DNA of 64,000 bases from Kitasatospora phosalacinea (GCF_030268885.1 NZ_BSSA01000005.1:266052-330051), one strand, 5' to 3'; positions 26,778-35,586 are shown, counted from the stretch's first letter. A program made the numbers and translations. The notes: a model not told the origin generated them from the letters alone.

Positions 26778-27305
26778 TCACTCGCCGGTGGAGCCGTCGA
26801 TCCGTTCCCGGAGCAGGTCGGCGTGCCCGTTGTGGCGGGCGTACTCCTCGATCATGTGCACCAGGATCCAACGGAGCGTCACCTCGTTGTCGTGCCAGCG
26901 GTTCGCGCCGACCGTGTCCAGCGACACGCCCCGGACGGCGGAGCGGGCGAACGCCACCTCCTCCTGCCAGACCGCCGTGTCGACGGCCGGGTCGGCCCCG
27001 TCCACCAGGTCGAAGTCGCCGTCCGGGAACTCCTCCGTCCAGTAGCGGCCGGACGGGTCCAGGGTCTGGCCGGACAGCACCTGGCGGAACCAGTGGCGCT
27101 CCACCTCCGCCATGTGCCGCACCAGCCCGAGCAGGGAGAGCGAGGACGGCGGACAGGCCCGCTCCCGGAGTTGCTCGACGCTCAGGCCCTCGCACTTGAG
27201 GGCGAGCGTGGCGCGGTGGAAGTCCAGCCAGGCGCCGAGCATGGTCGCCTCGTCGGCGGCGAAGGGCGGGCTGGTGCGGGCGGTGGCCGGGCTCGTGTTC
27301 GTCAT
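26778..27305 (-). CDS. DinB/DUF664 family protein
   Basis: 175 aa. Four-helix bundle of the DinB superfamily, often a metal-dependent thiol-conjugating enzyme. Seen: EATMLGAWLDFHRATLALKCEGLS, LSLLGLVRHMAEVERHWFRQVLSG (first metal-binding His), and LRWILVHMIEEYARHNGHADLLRERIDG (the C-terminal His pair). Full metal triad appears present. ATG start; weak ribosome binding site. Substrate unknown. Confidence 0.88.
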   Translation of the reverse strand: MTNTSPATARTSPPFAADEATMLGAWLDFHRATLALKCEGLSVEQLRERACPPSSLSLLGLVRHMAEVERHWFRQVLSGQTLDPSGRYWTEEFPDGDFDLVDGADPAVDTAVWQEEVAFARSAVRGVSLDTVGANRWHDNEVTLRWILVHMIEEYARHNGHADLLRERIDGSTGE

Positions 27306-27488
27306 GCGGACATGGTGGGGCAGGTCGGTCGTGGCGGGCGAGCCGTTTTCCGGCCCGCCGGACCGCCGGCCCGCCCGCTCGGTGGCCGGGGCCGGGCGGA
27401 CCGGCGCAGGGGGTTCGGGCGCGGCCCTCGGCGTGGTAGGAAGAGCGGATCATCGGCTGGTGTGGCGGGGGAACGGGCGGGTGCGGTC

Positions 27489-27857
27489 GTGCGCAAGGTG
27501 ATGACGGGGACCCAGTTGCTGCTGCGGCTGCTGCTGGAACTGGCCTCGCTGGTGGCCCTGGCGGTCGGCGGGTACGGGGCGTGGCCGGACGGCCCGGTCG
27601 TGCTGCGGGTGCTGATCGCCCTGGTGCTGGTCGCGCTCGCGGTCGTGCTCTGGGGCCGCTACGCGGCACCCCGGCGGCCGGTCCGGAACTCGGCGGCGCT
27701 CTGGTACGGGGTCCAACTGCTGATCTGGGGAGGCTCGGTCGCCCTGCTGGCGTTCGGCGGACACCCCGGGTGGGCGCTCGGGCTCGGCGCCGTGATGGTC
27801 GCCAACACGGCGGTGCTGTGGTCGCTCGGTGAGTGGTCGCCCGCCGTGGAACGCTAG
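27489..27857 (+). CDS. DUF2568 (YrdB-like) small membrane protein
   Basis: 122 aa, four predicted membrane helices (LLLRLLLELASLVALAVGGYGA; VLRVLIALVLVALAVVLWGRYA; SAALWYGVQLLIWGGSVALLAF; ALGLGAVMVANTAVLW). The WGRYAAPRRP segment after helix 2 is characteristic of DUF2568. GTG 27489 chosen; ATG 27501 with AAGG just before it is an alternative. Convergent with the TVP38-type gene, only nine bases between stops. Function unknown. Confidence 0.8.
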   Translation: MRKVMTGTQLLLRLLLELASLVALAVGGYGAWPDGPVVLRVLIALVLVALAVVLWGRYAAPRRPVRNSAALWYGVQLLIWGGSVALLAFGGHPGWALGLGAVMVANTAVLWSLGEWSPAVER

Positions 27858-27866
27858 CGGCGGGCG

Positions 27867-28667
27867 TCAGCCGGAGCGGCCCGGGCGGGCGCGCCACAGC
27901 GAGACGGCGCTGAACACGCACATCGCGGCGATCACCGCGGCGGAGACCAGGAAGGCCGGCGAGGTGGGCGAACTCGCGCTCGCCCCCGCGACCACGTACG
28001 CGGTGGTGGTCGGCACCACGCCGAGGACGGTGCCCGCCAGGTACGGCCAGAACCGCACGCCCGAGAACGCGCACGCCAGGTTGCCGGCCTGGAACGGCGC
28101 GCCCGGGAACAGCCGCACCAGCAGCACGCTGCGGAAGCCCTGTTCGGACAGCCGCCGGTCGATCTCCGTCAGCACCTTGCCGCGCACCAGCGGCCGCAGC
28201 GCCTCGCGCCCCAGCCAGCGCCCGAGCGCGAACGCCGCCGCCGCGCCGACCGCCGTTCCGGCGACCGCCAGCGGGACGCCCCACAGCGAACCGAAGAGCG
28301 CCCCCATGCCCGCGTTCAGCGCCGGACGGGGTAGGAAGGCCACCGAACCGAAGGCGTACACCGAGAGCGCGACCGGTATCCGCCACGGACCCGAGGCGGC
28401 CGACAGGACGGCGGACGGGTCCCACAGCAGCAGCGAGGCCGCGGCCGCGGCGAGCAGCACGAGCAGCGCGCCGAGGCGCAGCAGCGCCCCGCGGTGCGGG
28501 CGGTGCAGGGGTGGGGCCGAGGCAGGGGCCCGGGTCGGCCCCACGGCGGGCTCGGTGGCGCTGGAGGCATCGGTGGCATCGGCGGCCTCAGTGGCATCGA
28601 TGCCATCGGCGGCATCGATGCCGGCGGAGGCGGAGGCGGACGCGCCTATCGGCTGTGGGGCAGACAC
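27867..28667 (-). CDS. TVP38/TMEM64-family membrane protein
   Basis: 266 aa. SNARE-associated/DedA-like integral membrane protein, probably moving or flipping lipids. Seen: VAFLPRPALNAGMGALFGSLWGVPLAVAGTAVGAAAAFALGRWLGRE (re-entrant loop and first half) and LVRLFPGAPFQAGNLACAFSGVRFWPYLAGTVLGVVPTTTAYV, the family core. The N-terminal 55 residues are Ala/Asp/Pro-rich and encoded by a degenerate tandem repeat. GTG start, no strong ribosome binding site; an internal start downstream of the repeat is possible. Confidence 0.85.
   Translation of the reverse strand: MSAPQPIGASASASAGIDAADGIDATEAADATDASSATEPAVGPTRAPASAPPLHRPHRGALLRLGALLVLLAAAAASLLLWDPSAVLSAASGPWRIPVALSVYAFGSVAFLPRPALNAGMGALFGSLWGVPLAVAGTAVGAAAAFALGRWLGREALRPLVRGKVLTEIDRRLSEQGFRSVLLVRLFPGAPFQAGNLACAFSGVRFWPYLAGTVLGVVPTTTAYVVAGASASSPTSPAFLVSAAVIAAMCVFSAVSLWRARPGRSG
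28566..28625. repeat. Degenerate GGCATCG-type tandem repeat inside a gene
   Basis: Repeated 9-12 base units (GGCATCGGTGGCATCGGCGG and variants) encode the Asp-Ala-Thr/Ile-rich N-terminus of the TVP38-type protein on the minus strand. In-frame slippage would change the length of the cytoplasmic tail. Confidence 0.7.
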
Positions 28668-28694
28668 CCGGGGAGCTTAACCGGCGCTGGGCGG

Positions 28695-29612
28695 CTACGA
28701 GGAGGGCGTTTCGGGGGCGGGGCGGCGCAACCGCTTGAGCAGGGCGATGTCGGCGGCCTGACGGGCGCCCTCGACCCGGGCGGGGTCGTGGCGGCCGTCC
28801 GGCGTCTCGATGATCAGCGGGACGCCCGCGGTGGCCGGGTGCGCGAGCAGCGCCTCGAACGCGGCCGCGCCGATGTGGCCCGCGCCGATGTTCTCGTGGC
28901 GGTCCTTGCGGGCACCCGCGACGTCCTGCGAGTCGTTGGCGTGGATCAGCCGCAGCCGGCCGGGGCCGACCGCCCGGTGCAGGGCGTCGAAGAGCTCCCC
29001 GATCCCGCCCGGTGCGGCCAGGTCGTGCCCGGCGGCGAAGGCGTGGCAGGTGTCCAGGCAGACGCCGACCAGCGGGTGGTGGTCGAGTGCCTCCAGGAAG
29101 GCGGCGAGGTCGTCCATCCGGGAGCAGAGCGAACTGCCCTGGCCCGCGGTCGGCTCCAGCAGCAACCACGGGGCGTCGGTTCCGTACCGGTCGAGGCCGT
29201 CCAGGATCGGCAGCACCTGCTCGCGGACCCGGGCGAGCGCCTCCGTGCGGGTTCCGCAGAGCGCGGACCCGGTGTGCACGACCGTTCCCAGGGCGCCGAT
29301 CGCGGCCGAGCGGTGCAGCGAGTGCGTCAGCGATTCGGCGGAGCGCTCCCGGGTCGCGGCCGAGTCCGAGCCGAAATTGATCAGGTACGGCGCGTGCACG
29401 TACGCCGGGACGCCCCGCTCGGCGCAGGCCGTCCGGAAGGCCAGGTCGTGCGCGGGGTTCCCGACCGGAGTGGCCCACCCGCGCGGATTGGCGACGAACA
29501 CCTGCACCGCCTCCGCCCCGACCTTCTCGGCGTAGGCCAGCCCCGTGCCCGCCAGCCCTTTTCCGGCGACGGGAACGTGGGCACCGATCGGGTTGCGCAA
29601 AGCGGAATCCAT
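28695..29612 (-). CDS. nfo: Deoxyribonuclease IV (endonuclease IV, AP endonuclease)
   Basis: 305 aa. Zn-dependent AP endonuclease of base-excision repair in a TIM barrel. Seen: PIGAHVPVAGKGLAG at the start, FVANPRGWATP, VPAYVHAPYLINFGS (His ligand), GTVVHTGSA (His), LLLEPTAGQGSSLCSRMDDL (Glu), GVCLDTCHAFAAGHDL (Asp, His), LIHANDSQDVAGARKDRHENIGAGHIG (Asp, His) and PLIIETPDG (Glu): the full set of nine-ligand zinc motifs. ATG 29612 chosen (MDSALRNPIGAH); ATG 29624 is four codons upstream. Confidence 0.94.
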   Translation of the reverse strand: MDSALRNPIGAHVPVAGKGLAGTGLAYAEKVGAEAVQVFVANPRGWATPVGNPAHDLAFRTACAERGVPAYVHAPYLINFGSDSAATRERSAESLTHSLHRSAAIGALGTVVHTGSALCGTRTEALARVREQVLPILDGLDRYGTDAPWLLLEPTAGQGSSLCSRMDDLAAFLEALDHHPLVGVCLDTCHAFAAGHDLAAPGGIGELFDALHRAVGPGRLRLIHANDSQDVAGARKDRHENIGAGHIGAAAFEALLAHPATAGVPLIIETPDGRHDPARVEGARQAADIALLKRLRRPAPETPSS

Positions 29613-29906
29613 GCTCAGGAGCATCGCACGGCGGGACGGAAGCGCAGACCACCGGGGTCGGCGCCCCTCCCGGAGTGCTGTGCCGCTGATGCCTCGGGGC
29701 GGTGGTACGGGCGGCGCGGTGGCACGGGGCGGCGCGGTGGCACGGGGCGGGGGGTGGCGCGGGGGATCGGGGCGGCGCGGGGCGGGAGGTGGCGCGGGGC
29801 GCACCGGGGGCGGAACCCTACCGGGAGCGGAACGTGCCGAGGGGCGCGGGAATGGATTTCCCGCGCCCCTCGACGGACGTCCGTCCGCCCATTGTCCGGC
29901 CGTCCG
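29613..29906. other. G-rich low-complexity intergenic stretch
   Basis: 294 bases without a gene. At about 29697-29770 a unit like GCGGCGCGGTGGCACGGG is repeated in tandem, almost purely G/C on one strand. The right part holds the terminator of the MFS gene. Confidence 0.6.
29838..29872. terminator. Strong terminator after the MFS gene
   Basis: Perfect 15-bp stem CGAGGGGCGCGGGAA / TTCCCGCGCCCCTCG with a five-base loop, 35 bases past the stop of the minus-strand MFS gene. Confidence 0.85.
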
Positions 29907-31103
29907 TCAGTGGGTCGGCTCCAGGGAGCCGGAGGACGCGACGGGGACGTCGACCGACTTGCGGTGCCGCATCGCCGTCGCGGAGGGGATCAGGGCGGCG
30001 GCCAGCAGCGTGACCGCGATGAAGGAGACGGTCAGCGAACTGGCCTGGGCGATGCCACCGACCACGGCCGGGGCCACCAGCCCGGAGGTGTAGGTGATGG
30101 TGGCGACACCGGCGATGGACTGGCTCGGGTTGCTGCCCGCCCGGCCCGCGGCGGCGAACGCGAGCGGGACGACCACGGCGATGCCGATGCCGATCAGGGC
30201 GAAGCCCGGGATGGCCACGTACGGGCTGCTCGCGAACACCACCAGCAGGCCGCCGGTGGTGGCGACCACGCCGCTCAGCCGGACGGCGCGCACCGGACCG
30301 AGCCGACGGACGACCGCGTCACCGGCCAGGCGGGCCGCGGCCATGGTCGCGGCGAAGGCGGTGAAGCAGGCGGCGGCGACGGAGGAGGAGGCGCCGGTGA
30401 TGTCACGGAGGTAGACCCCGCTCCAGTCCATCGAGGCGCCCTCGGCGAACACCGCGCAGAACCCGACCAGGCCGATGACCAGCGCCTCCTTCGGCGGGAG
30501 GGCGAACCGCGGCGGGGCCTCCTCGCCAGCGGTCGGCCGGACGTCCAGCACCCCGCGGGAGACCACCTGGGCGAGCACCACCAGGATCGCGGCGGTCACC
30601 GCGTACTGGACGCGGGCGTCCACGTGCTGATGGGCCGCCAGGACACCGAAGGCGGAGGCCACCAGACCGCCGACGCTCCACATGCCGTGCAGACCGGACA
30701 TGATCGACCGGCCGAGCCGCTCCTCCACCTCGACGCCCTGCGCGTTCATCGCGACGTCCGACATGCCCGCCGTGGCGCCGTAGAGGAACAGCGCCAGGCA
30801 GAACACCACCAGGTGGGGGGAGAGCGCGGGCAGCGCCAGCGACAGGCACCACAGCGTCAGCAGGCCCTGCAGCGCCGCCCGGGCACCCAGGCGGTGCACG
30901 ATCCGGCCGGCCAGCGGCATCGCCACCGACGCCCCGATGGCGGGGAACACCAGGGCGAGACCGAGCTGGCCCGGGCTCAGCTCCAGGTGGTCCTTGATCC
31001 ACGGGATGCGGCTGACGAAGGTGCCGGTGACGGCGCCGTGAACGGCGAACACCAGCGCCACGCTCATCCTCGCGCGCTGGACGTCCTTGAGAGTCTCGCC
31101 CAT
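29907..31103 (-). CDS. MFS transporter (12-TM, YbjJ-like)
   Basis: 398 aa, about 12 membrane segments. Seen: MSVALVFAVHGAVTGTFVSRIPWIKDHLELSPGQLGLALV at the N-terminus (the SRIPxIKxxLxLS signature of the YbjJ/Mdr-like subgroup), GATAGMSDVAMNAQGVEVEERLGRSIMSGLHGMWSVGG, and FAEGASMDWSGVYL. Likely sugar or small-molecule transporter. ATG start with AAGGGGGAG about 7 bases upstream. Divergent from a ROK regulator, which probably controls it through an operator in the shared promoter. Confidence 0.9.
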   Translation of the reverse strand: MGETLKDVQRARMSVALVFAVHGAVTGTFVSRIPWIKDHLELSPGQLGLALVFPAIGASVAMPLAGRIVHRLGARAALQGLLTLWCLSLALPALSPHLVVFCLALFLYGATAGMSDVAMNAQGVEVEERLGRSIMSGLHGMWSVGGLVASAFGVLAAHQHVDARVQYAVTAAILVVLAQVVSRGVLDVRPTAGEEAPPRFALPPKEALVIGLVGFCAVFAEGASMDWSGVYLRDITGASSSVAAACFTAFAATMAAARLAGDAVVRRLGPVRAVRLSGVVATTGGLLVVFASSPYVAIPGFALIGIGIAVVVPLAFAAAGRAGSNPSQSIAGVATITYTSGLVAPAVVGGIAQASSLTVSFIAVTLLAAALIPSATAMRHRKSVDVPVASSGSLEPTH

Positions 31104-31140
31104 GCTGGGCTCCCCCTTGGGTCGGTCGGATGGCAATAAA

Positions 31141-31163
31141 CTATCAGGTACCCTGCCTGTTAG
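31141..31163. promoter_or_regulatory. Putative ROK operator between divergent genes
   Basis: Imperfect palindrome CTATCAGGTACCCTGCCTGTTAG (8-base arms, 7 of 8 paired: CTATCAGG and CCTGTTAG), in an AT-rich 84-base gap between the MFS and ROK genes; positioned to affect both. Confidence 0.65.
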
Positions 31164-31187
31164 AAACCTCTGGAAGGATGCAGGCTC

Positions 31188-32516
31188 ATGACGACCGCTC
31201 GCACCGCCACGCCGAGCACCGCCCGGGCCATCAACGACCGGCTTGCCCTCGACCTGCTGCTCGAACGGGGCCCGCTCACCGCGTCCGACCTGCGCACACT
31301 GACCGGACTGTCCCGGCCCACCGTCGCCGACCTGCTGGAGCGGCTCCAGCGCAGCGGTCTGGTCGCCCACGCGGGCGAGAGCGCCGCACTGCGCCGCGGC
31401 CCCAACGCCCGTCTGTACGGACTGGTCGCCGACCGCGCCCACCTCGCCGGGATCGACATCCGGGCCACCGGCGTCAGCCTGGTGGTCGCGGACCTGACCG
31501 GCCGGACGCTCGGCACGGCCACCATCGCCGCCTTCGCCCCCGGCGCGGGGGCGGGTGCCGGAGCGGGTACGGGGACGGGGGCGGGGGTCGAGGCGGGGGG
31601 CGTGACGAGCGCCAAGGCGGGTGCCGGGGCCGGGGCGGTGGACGGCGACCTGCTGGTGGAGCGGACCGTCGAGACGCTGCTCGCCACCGCGGCCGAGGCC
31701 GGGGCGAAGGAACTGCACACCGTGGCCGTCGGTGCGCCGGGCCTGGTCGACCCGGTGACGGGCATGCTCAACAACTCCGGCAAGCTGCCCGAGTGGCACG
31801 CCAAGCTGTTGGCTGCCCTGCGGTCGCGCCCCGGAACCGAGGTGATCCTGGAGAACGAGGTGAACCTGGCCGGGATCGCCGAGCACCGCATCGGCGCGGC
31901 CCAGGGGCGGCGGGACTTCGCGCTGATCTGGCTCGGGCACGGCGTGGGCGCCTCCGTGGTGCTCGACGGACGCCTGCGTCGCGGCGCCTCCGGCGGCACC
32001 GGCGAGATCGGTTTCCTGCCCGTGCCAGGGACCGTCGGACTCCCCGACTCCAAGAAGTGCGACGGGGGCTTCCACTCCATGGTGTCGAGCGCCGCGATCT
32101 GCGAGCTCGCCGCCCGCCACGGGCTCGCGACCGGGCCCGGCATGGGGGGCGGGGTGGGCGGTGCCACAGCCGGGGGCGCCGGTGCGGCCGAGGAGCAGGA
32201 ACCCGCGGCCGCGGCCGTGGTACGCCGGGCCGTCGAGACCGGTGCCGACGACTTCCTGGACGAACTGGCGCAACGGATCGCCGTCGGAGCCTCCGCGATC
32301 TGCGTCGTGCTCGACCCGGGCTGTGTGGTGCTGGGCGGGGAGATCGGGCAGGCCGGAGGACCGGAACTGGCGGACCGGGTCGAACGGCACCTCTCCCGGA
32401 TCTCCCCGCTCGCCACCGAAGTGCGGGCCGGCACCGCGGGCGGCGGCGCCGTTCTGGCCGGTGCGGTGCTGACCGCTGGGGACGCGGCGCGGCGGGAACT
32501 GTTCGGCGGGGACTGA
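31188..32516 (+). CDS. ROK-family transcriptional regulator
   Basis: 442 aa. N-terminal winged helix (LLLERGPLTASDLRTLTGLSRPTVADLLERLQRSGLV, residues about 23-60), then an actin-like ROK domain (LAGIDIRATGVSLVVADLTG; VAVGAPGLVDP; ENEVNLAGIAEHR; GHGVGASVVLDGRLRRGASGGTGEIGF). The zinc motif normally CxCGxxGC is reduced to KKCDGGFHS and the usual GEIGH is GEIGF, so sugar kinase activity is not expected. Contains Gly/Ala-rich insertions at about 118-150 and 318-335. GGAAGG precedes the ATG. Likely represses the divergent MFS gene. Confidence 0.88.
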   Translation: MTTARTATPSTARAINDRLALDLLLERGPLTASDLRTLTGLSRPTVADLLERLQRSGLVAHAGESAALRRGPNARLYGLVADRAHLAGIDIRATGVSLVVADLTGRTLGTATIAAFAPGAGAGAGAGTGTGAGVEAGGVTSAKAGAGAGAVDGDLLVERTVETLLATAAEAGAKELHTVAVGAPGLVDPVTGMLNNSGKLPEWHAKLLAALRSRPGTEVILENEVNLAGIAEHRIGAAQGRRDFALIWLGHGVGASVVLDGRLRRGASGGTGEIGFLPVPGTVGLPDSKKCDGGFHSMVSSAAICELAARHGLATGPGMGGGVGGATAGGAGAAEEQEPAAAAVVRRAVETGADDFLDELAQRIAVGASAICVVLDPGCVVLGGEIGQAGGPELADRVERHLSRISPLATEVRAGTAGGGAVLAGAVLTAGDAARRELFGGD

Positions 32517-32810
32517 CGGTACGACCCGCGGCGCACCGTACCGAGCGCTGCCGTCGATGCCCCGCCCGCCGGGCCGAACCGCCGCCCCGTCCCTCGGAGC
32601 CAGGCCGCTGTGCCCCATCCGCTCCGTCGTCGGGCGGTGCGTTCCGGCGCGGTGGCGGTCCGCTCCCCGTGCAGGCGGTTCCTGAGCGGGTGGTTCCCGA
32701 GCGGGCGGCTGCCGGGTGGGCGGTGGTGGGGTGTGCACGGGGACGGGCGTCGGTACGGCAGGATGGCGGGGTCCGCCAGTTCGTTCTTGAATCGTCCGGG
32801 AGCCGCATCG

Positions 32811-33224
32811 ATGGTCATGTCCGACCGGCCCGTCCACCCGTACCGCATCGGTGAGGCTGCCTCGATGCTCGGGGTGAGCGCCGACACCATGCGGCGGTGG
32901 GTGGACGCGGGTCGACTGCCGGCGATGCGCGACGAGCACGGCCACCGGATCATCGCCGGGGCGGAACTCGCGGCGTTCGCCCGGGAGTTGGCCCGTCCGG
33001 AGAACAGCGAAGTGGAAGGGCGCTCGTCGGCCCGGAACAGGTTCCCCGGGATCGTGACCGCAGTCGTCCTGGGGGACGTCGCTGCGCAGGTGGAGATCCA
33101 GGCCGGTCCGTTCCGGGTGGTCTCCCTGATCAGCCGTGACTCGGCGGAGGAACTCGGCCTCGTCCCCGGGGCGCCCGCCACTGCAGTGATCAAGTCGACC
33201 AACGTCGTGGTCGAGCGGCGCTGA
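32811..33224 (+). CDS. MerR-type HTH plus TOBE domain (molybdopterin-binding-like) protein
   Basis: 137 aa. N-terminal excisionase/MerR-like helix-turn-helix YRIGEAASMLGVSADTMRRWVDAGRLPAMRDEHGHRII (about 10-47), then a single TOBE/Mop domain RNRFPGIVTAVVLGDVAAQVEIQAGPFRVVSLISRDSAEELGLVPGAPATAVIKSTNVVVER (about 72-136), the fold that binds molybdate or tungstate. Probably a molybdate-responsive DNA-binding protein; no mod transporter is adjacent. ATG 32811 with GGGAG upstream; ATG 32817 is two codons later. Followed by a hairpin terminator. Confidence 0.85.
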   Translation: MVMSDRPVHPYRIGEAASMLGVSADTMRRWVDAGRLPAMRDEHGHRIIAGAELAAFARELARPENSEVEGRSSARNRFPGIVTAVVLGDVAAQVEIQAGPFRVVSLISRDSAEELGLVPGAPATAVIKSTNVVVERR

Positions 33225-33291
33225 GTCCGGGCCCGGCCGCACCCTCCTCGCCCTGCCTCCGGTCCCGGTTCCGGTCCCAGAACCAGACCCA

Positions 33292-33322
33292 GAGCCGGTC
33301 CCGGACCGTCCTGGACCGGCTC
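33292..33322 (+). terminator. Terminator after the HTH-TOBE gene
   Basis: Perfect 10-bp stem GAGCCGGTCC / GGACCGGCTC with an 11-base loop, in a 239-base gap that also shows short GGTCCCGG/CCAGACC near-repeats. Confidence 0.7.
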
Positions 33323-33463
33323 CGCTGTCCGGCCGCCCGGGCGGTAGCGGCGGCCGGGAGCGGGAGGTGGACCGTCGCCGCCTAGGATGCGGGGGTCTGC
33401 GGCCGAGCGGTGGTGAGGCGGCCCGTGCTGTGAGTATCCCGACCGTGCGAGAGGACGATTCCG

Positions 33464-34165
33464 TTGAAGAGCCGCGTGCGCGCCGTTGCCCACCGTGGTG
33501 ACCCGTACCTGCACCGCGAGAACACCCTGCCGGCGGTCAGCGCGGCTCTCGCTGCAGGAGCCGACGCCGTCGAGGTCGACGTCCAGCTCACCCGGGACGG
33601 GGTGCCCGTGCTGCTGCACGACCACACCCTCGAACGCCTGTGGAACGACCAGCGTCGGATCGACCGCGTGGCGCTCGACCAGTTGGAGGAAGTGGCCACC
33701 CCCGGACTCCGGATCCCCACCCTCGCCGAGACCCTGCAGGTCGTTGCCGCCACGGACGGCGCGCAACTGATGATCGACCTGGACGAGGCCCGCCCCGCTG
33801 CCGCCACCTGGCAGGTCGTCAGCGATCTCGGGGCGGCGGACCGGGTCGCCTTCTGCGGGTCGGTCGCCGCCATGCTCGCGGTGCGCGAACTGGCTCCCGA
33901 GGCGGAGATCTCCCTGACGTGGAACCGCCTCCAACTGCCCAAGCAGCGGTTGCTCGCCGAACTGCGCCCCAGCTATCTCAACCCGCCCTTCGGCCTGGTC
34001 GACGAACGACTGGTGGCCGCCGTCCACGACGCCGGGATGGGCCTGGCGACCTGGACCGTGGACCTGCGCCGCACCATGCGGCGGATGCTCGCCCTCGGGG
34101 TGGACTCGTTGACCTCCAACCGCATCGCGCTGCTGCGCCGGACGATCGACCAGCACCGGGCCTGA
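33464..34165 (+). CDS. Glycerophosphodiester phosphodiesterase (GDPD)
   Basis: 233 aa. Hydrolyses glycerophosphodiesters to glycerol-3-phosphate and an alcohol; TIM-barrel, metal dependent. Seen: VAHRGDPYLHRENTLPAVSAAL (HRG and EN), AVEVDVQLTRDGVPVLLHDHTLER (EVDV, HDH) and the late strand GLATWTVD. All catalytic residues are present. No signal peptide, so cytoplasmic. TTG start with GAGGAC 8 bases upstream; the only other option is GTG 33476, which would truncate the first strand. Confidence 0.9.
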   Translation: MKSRVRAVAHRGDPYLHRENTLPAVSAALAAGADAVEVDVQLTRDGVPVLLHDHTLERLWNDQRRIDRVALDQLEEVATPGLRIPTLAETLQVVAATDGAQLMIDLDEARPAAATWQVVSDLGAADRVAFCGSVAAMLAVRELAPEAEISLTWNRLQLPKQRLLAELRPSYLNPPFGLVDERLVAAVHDAGMGLATWTVDLRRTMRRMLALGVDSLTSNRIALLRRTIDQHRA

Positions 34166-34287
34166 CCCACTGGGAGCGGGACGGTCCACCCGGGCGCCAC
34201 GCCACGCCTGCCGCCTTTCCCTGTCGTCCGGGCCGTCATCTGTTGGAATAAGCCGATCATGACGGTGTGTCGGCTGCGGAGGTGGCG

Positions 34288-35577
34288 GTGACGGCAGAGG
34301 ACTCCCCGAATCCGCAGGACCGGGGCGACCGTTCGGACCCGGCCACACCTTCGAGGGGTGGAGCCGGAGAAGGAACCGGAAGAGGAGCCGGAACAGGGCT
34401 GCCAGGAACATCAAGTGGGGATCCCTTCTCGGGAGGCGGTGGCGCGTCGGGCGCGGTCGCCGTGACGAGTGCGACCGGCACGGACCTGGACGACCGGCGG
34501 CCGTCCCAACTGCTCCCGGTGTCGGTCAGGTCGGCCGCGGCCTGGTCGGCCGCGGTGATCCTCTTCATCACCGTGGCTGCGTTCGCCGTCTTCGTGGTGG
34601 TGGAACTGCGGGCTGCGACGATCCCGATGGTGATCGCGCTCCTGGCCACGGCCCTGCTGTATCCAGTGATGCCCTGGCTGGTGCACCGTGGTGTCAGACG
34701 GGGGGCTGCAGCCGGGCTGACCTGCACGATCCTGGTGCTGGCGGTCACGGGCGGGATCGCACTGCTGGTCAATTCCCTGGTGAACAGCGCACCGCAGATC
34801 GCTTCGGGGCTCCAGCAGGCGGGCGACCGCATCGCCTCCTGGCTGGGCCCGTTCGGAGACAAGATCCAGTACGCGCTGAAGGAGAGCTCCGGCTCCGGGA
34901 GCACCCTGGTGGACTCACTCGCCAACGGCGTCCTCTCCGGGCTGGGACTGGTCACCCAACTGCTGACCGGAGGGGTGCTCTCCCTTGCGCTGGTCTTCTT
35001 CTTCCTCCGGGACGGGCACCGCTTCGGCGACGCGATGCGCGAACTGATTCCCGGTCGGCACTCCGAGACGGTGATCGCCTGCGGTCAGCAGGCGTTCACC
35101 GCGATGGCGGGCTTCATGCGGGGCACCACCTTGATCGCGCTGATCGATGCCACGTTCATCTCCATCGGGCTGCTGGTCCTGGGCGTCCCCGGTGCGGCCG
35201 GGCTCGGCGCGCTCGTCTTCATGGGTGCTTACATCCCTTTCGTCGGTGCCTTCCTCTCGGGAACGGTGGCCGTCCTGGTGGCCCTCGCGAACGGCGGACT
35301 GGGTACTGCCCTGTGGGCCCTCGGGGTGGTGTTGGCGGTGCAGGCGATCGAGGGGAACATCCTGCAACCCCTCATCCAGAGCCGGACCGTCGAGCTCCAC
35401 CCGGCCACCATCATGATCGCGGTGGTGGCCGGGTCCGGGATCGCCGGAATCATCGGTGCCCTGCTCGCCGTGCCCGTCAGCGCTGCCGGACTCGGCGTGG
35501 TGTCAGTCCTCCGGGGCACCGCGGGGAGCCCCGACCTGCCGGGCAGCCGTCGAAAACGTCACCGGCTCGAACCCTGA
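34288..35577 (+). CDS. AI-2E/PerM-family membrane transporter
   Basis: 429 aa, eight predicted membrane segments. Seen: SVRSAAAWSAAVILFITVAAFAVFVVVELRAATIPMVIALLATALLYPVMPWLVHRGVRRG, VLSLALVFFFLRDGHRFGDAM, GFMRGTTLIALIDATFISIGLLVLGVPGAAGLGALVFMGAYIPFVGAFLSG, and the C-terminal NILQPLIQSRTVELHPATIMIAVVAGSGIAGIIGALLAVP, which is diagnostic. GTG 34288 is preferred over 34267 because GGAGG lies five bases before it. The first 65 residues are Gly/Ser-rich and poorly conserved. May be a Na+/H+ antiporter or exporter of small molecules; substrate unknown. Confidence 0.9.
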   Translation: MTAEDSPNPQDRGDRSDPATPSRGGAGEGTGRGAGTGLPGTSSGDPFSGGGGASGAVAVTSATGTDLDDRRPSQLLPVSVRSAAAWSAAVILFITVAAFAVFVVVELRAATIPMVIALLATALLYPVMPWLVHRGVRRGAAAGLTCTILVLAVTGGIALLVNSLVNSAPQIASGLQQAGDRIASWLGPFGDKIQYALKESSGSGSTLVDSLANGVLSGLGLVTQLLTGGVLSLALVFFFLRDGHRFGDAMRELIPGRHSETVIACGQQAFTAMAGFMRGTTLIALIDATFISIGLLVLGVPGAAGLGALVFMGAYIPFVGAFLSGTVAVLVALANGGLGTALWALGVVLAVQAIEGNILQPLIQSRTVELHPATIMIAVVAGSGIAGIIGALLAVPVSAAGLGVVSVLRGTAGSPDLPGSRRKRHRLEP

Positions 35578-35586
35578 GCATGCGCG

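Noticed and set aside
29907..33242. Long minus-strand frame extending the MFS gene by about 700 codons
   Set aside because: Only the last about 398 codons from ATG 31103 are membrane-protein-like; the extension runs opposite the ROK gene.
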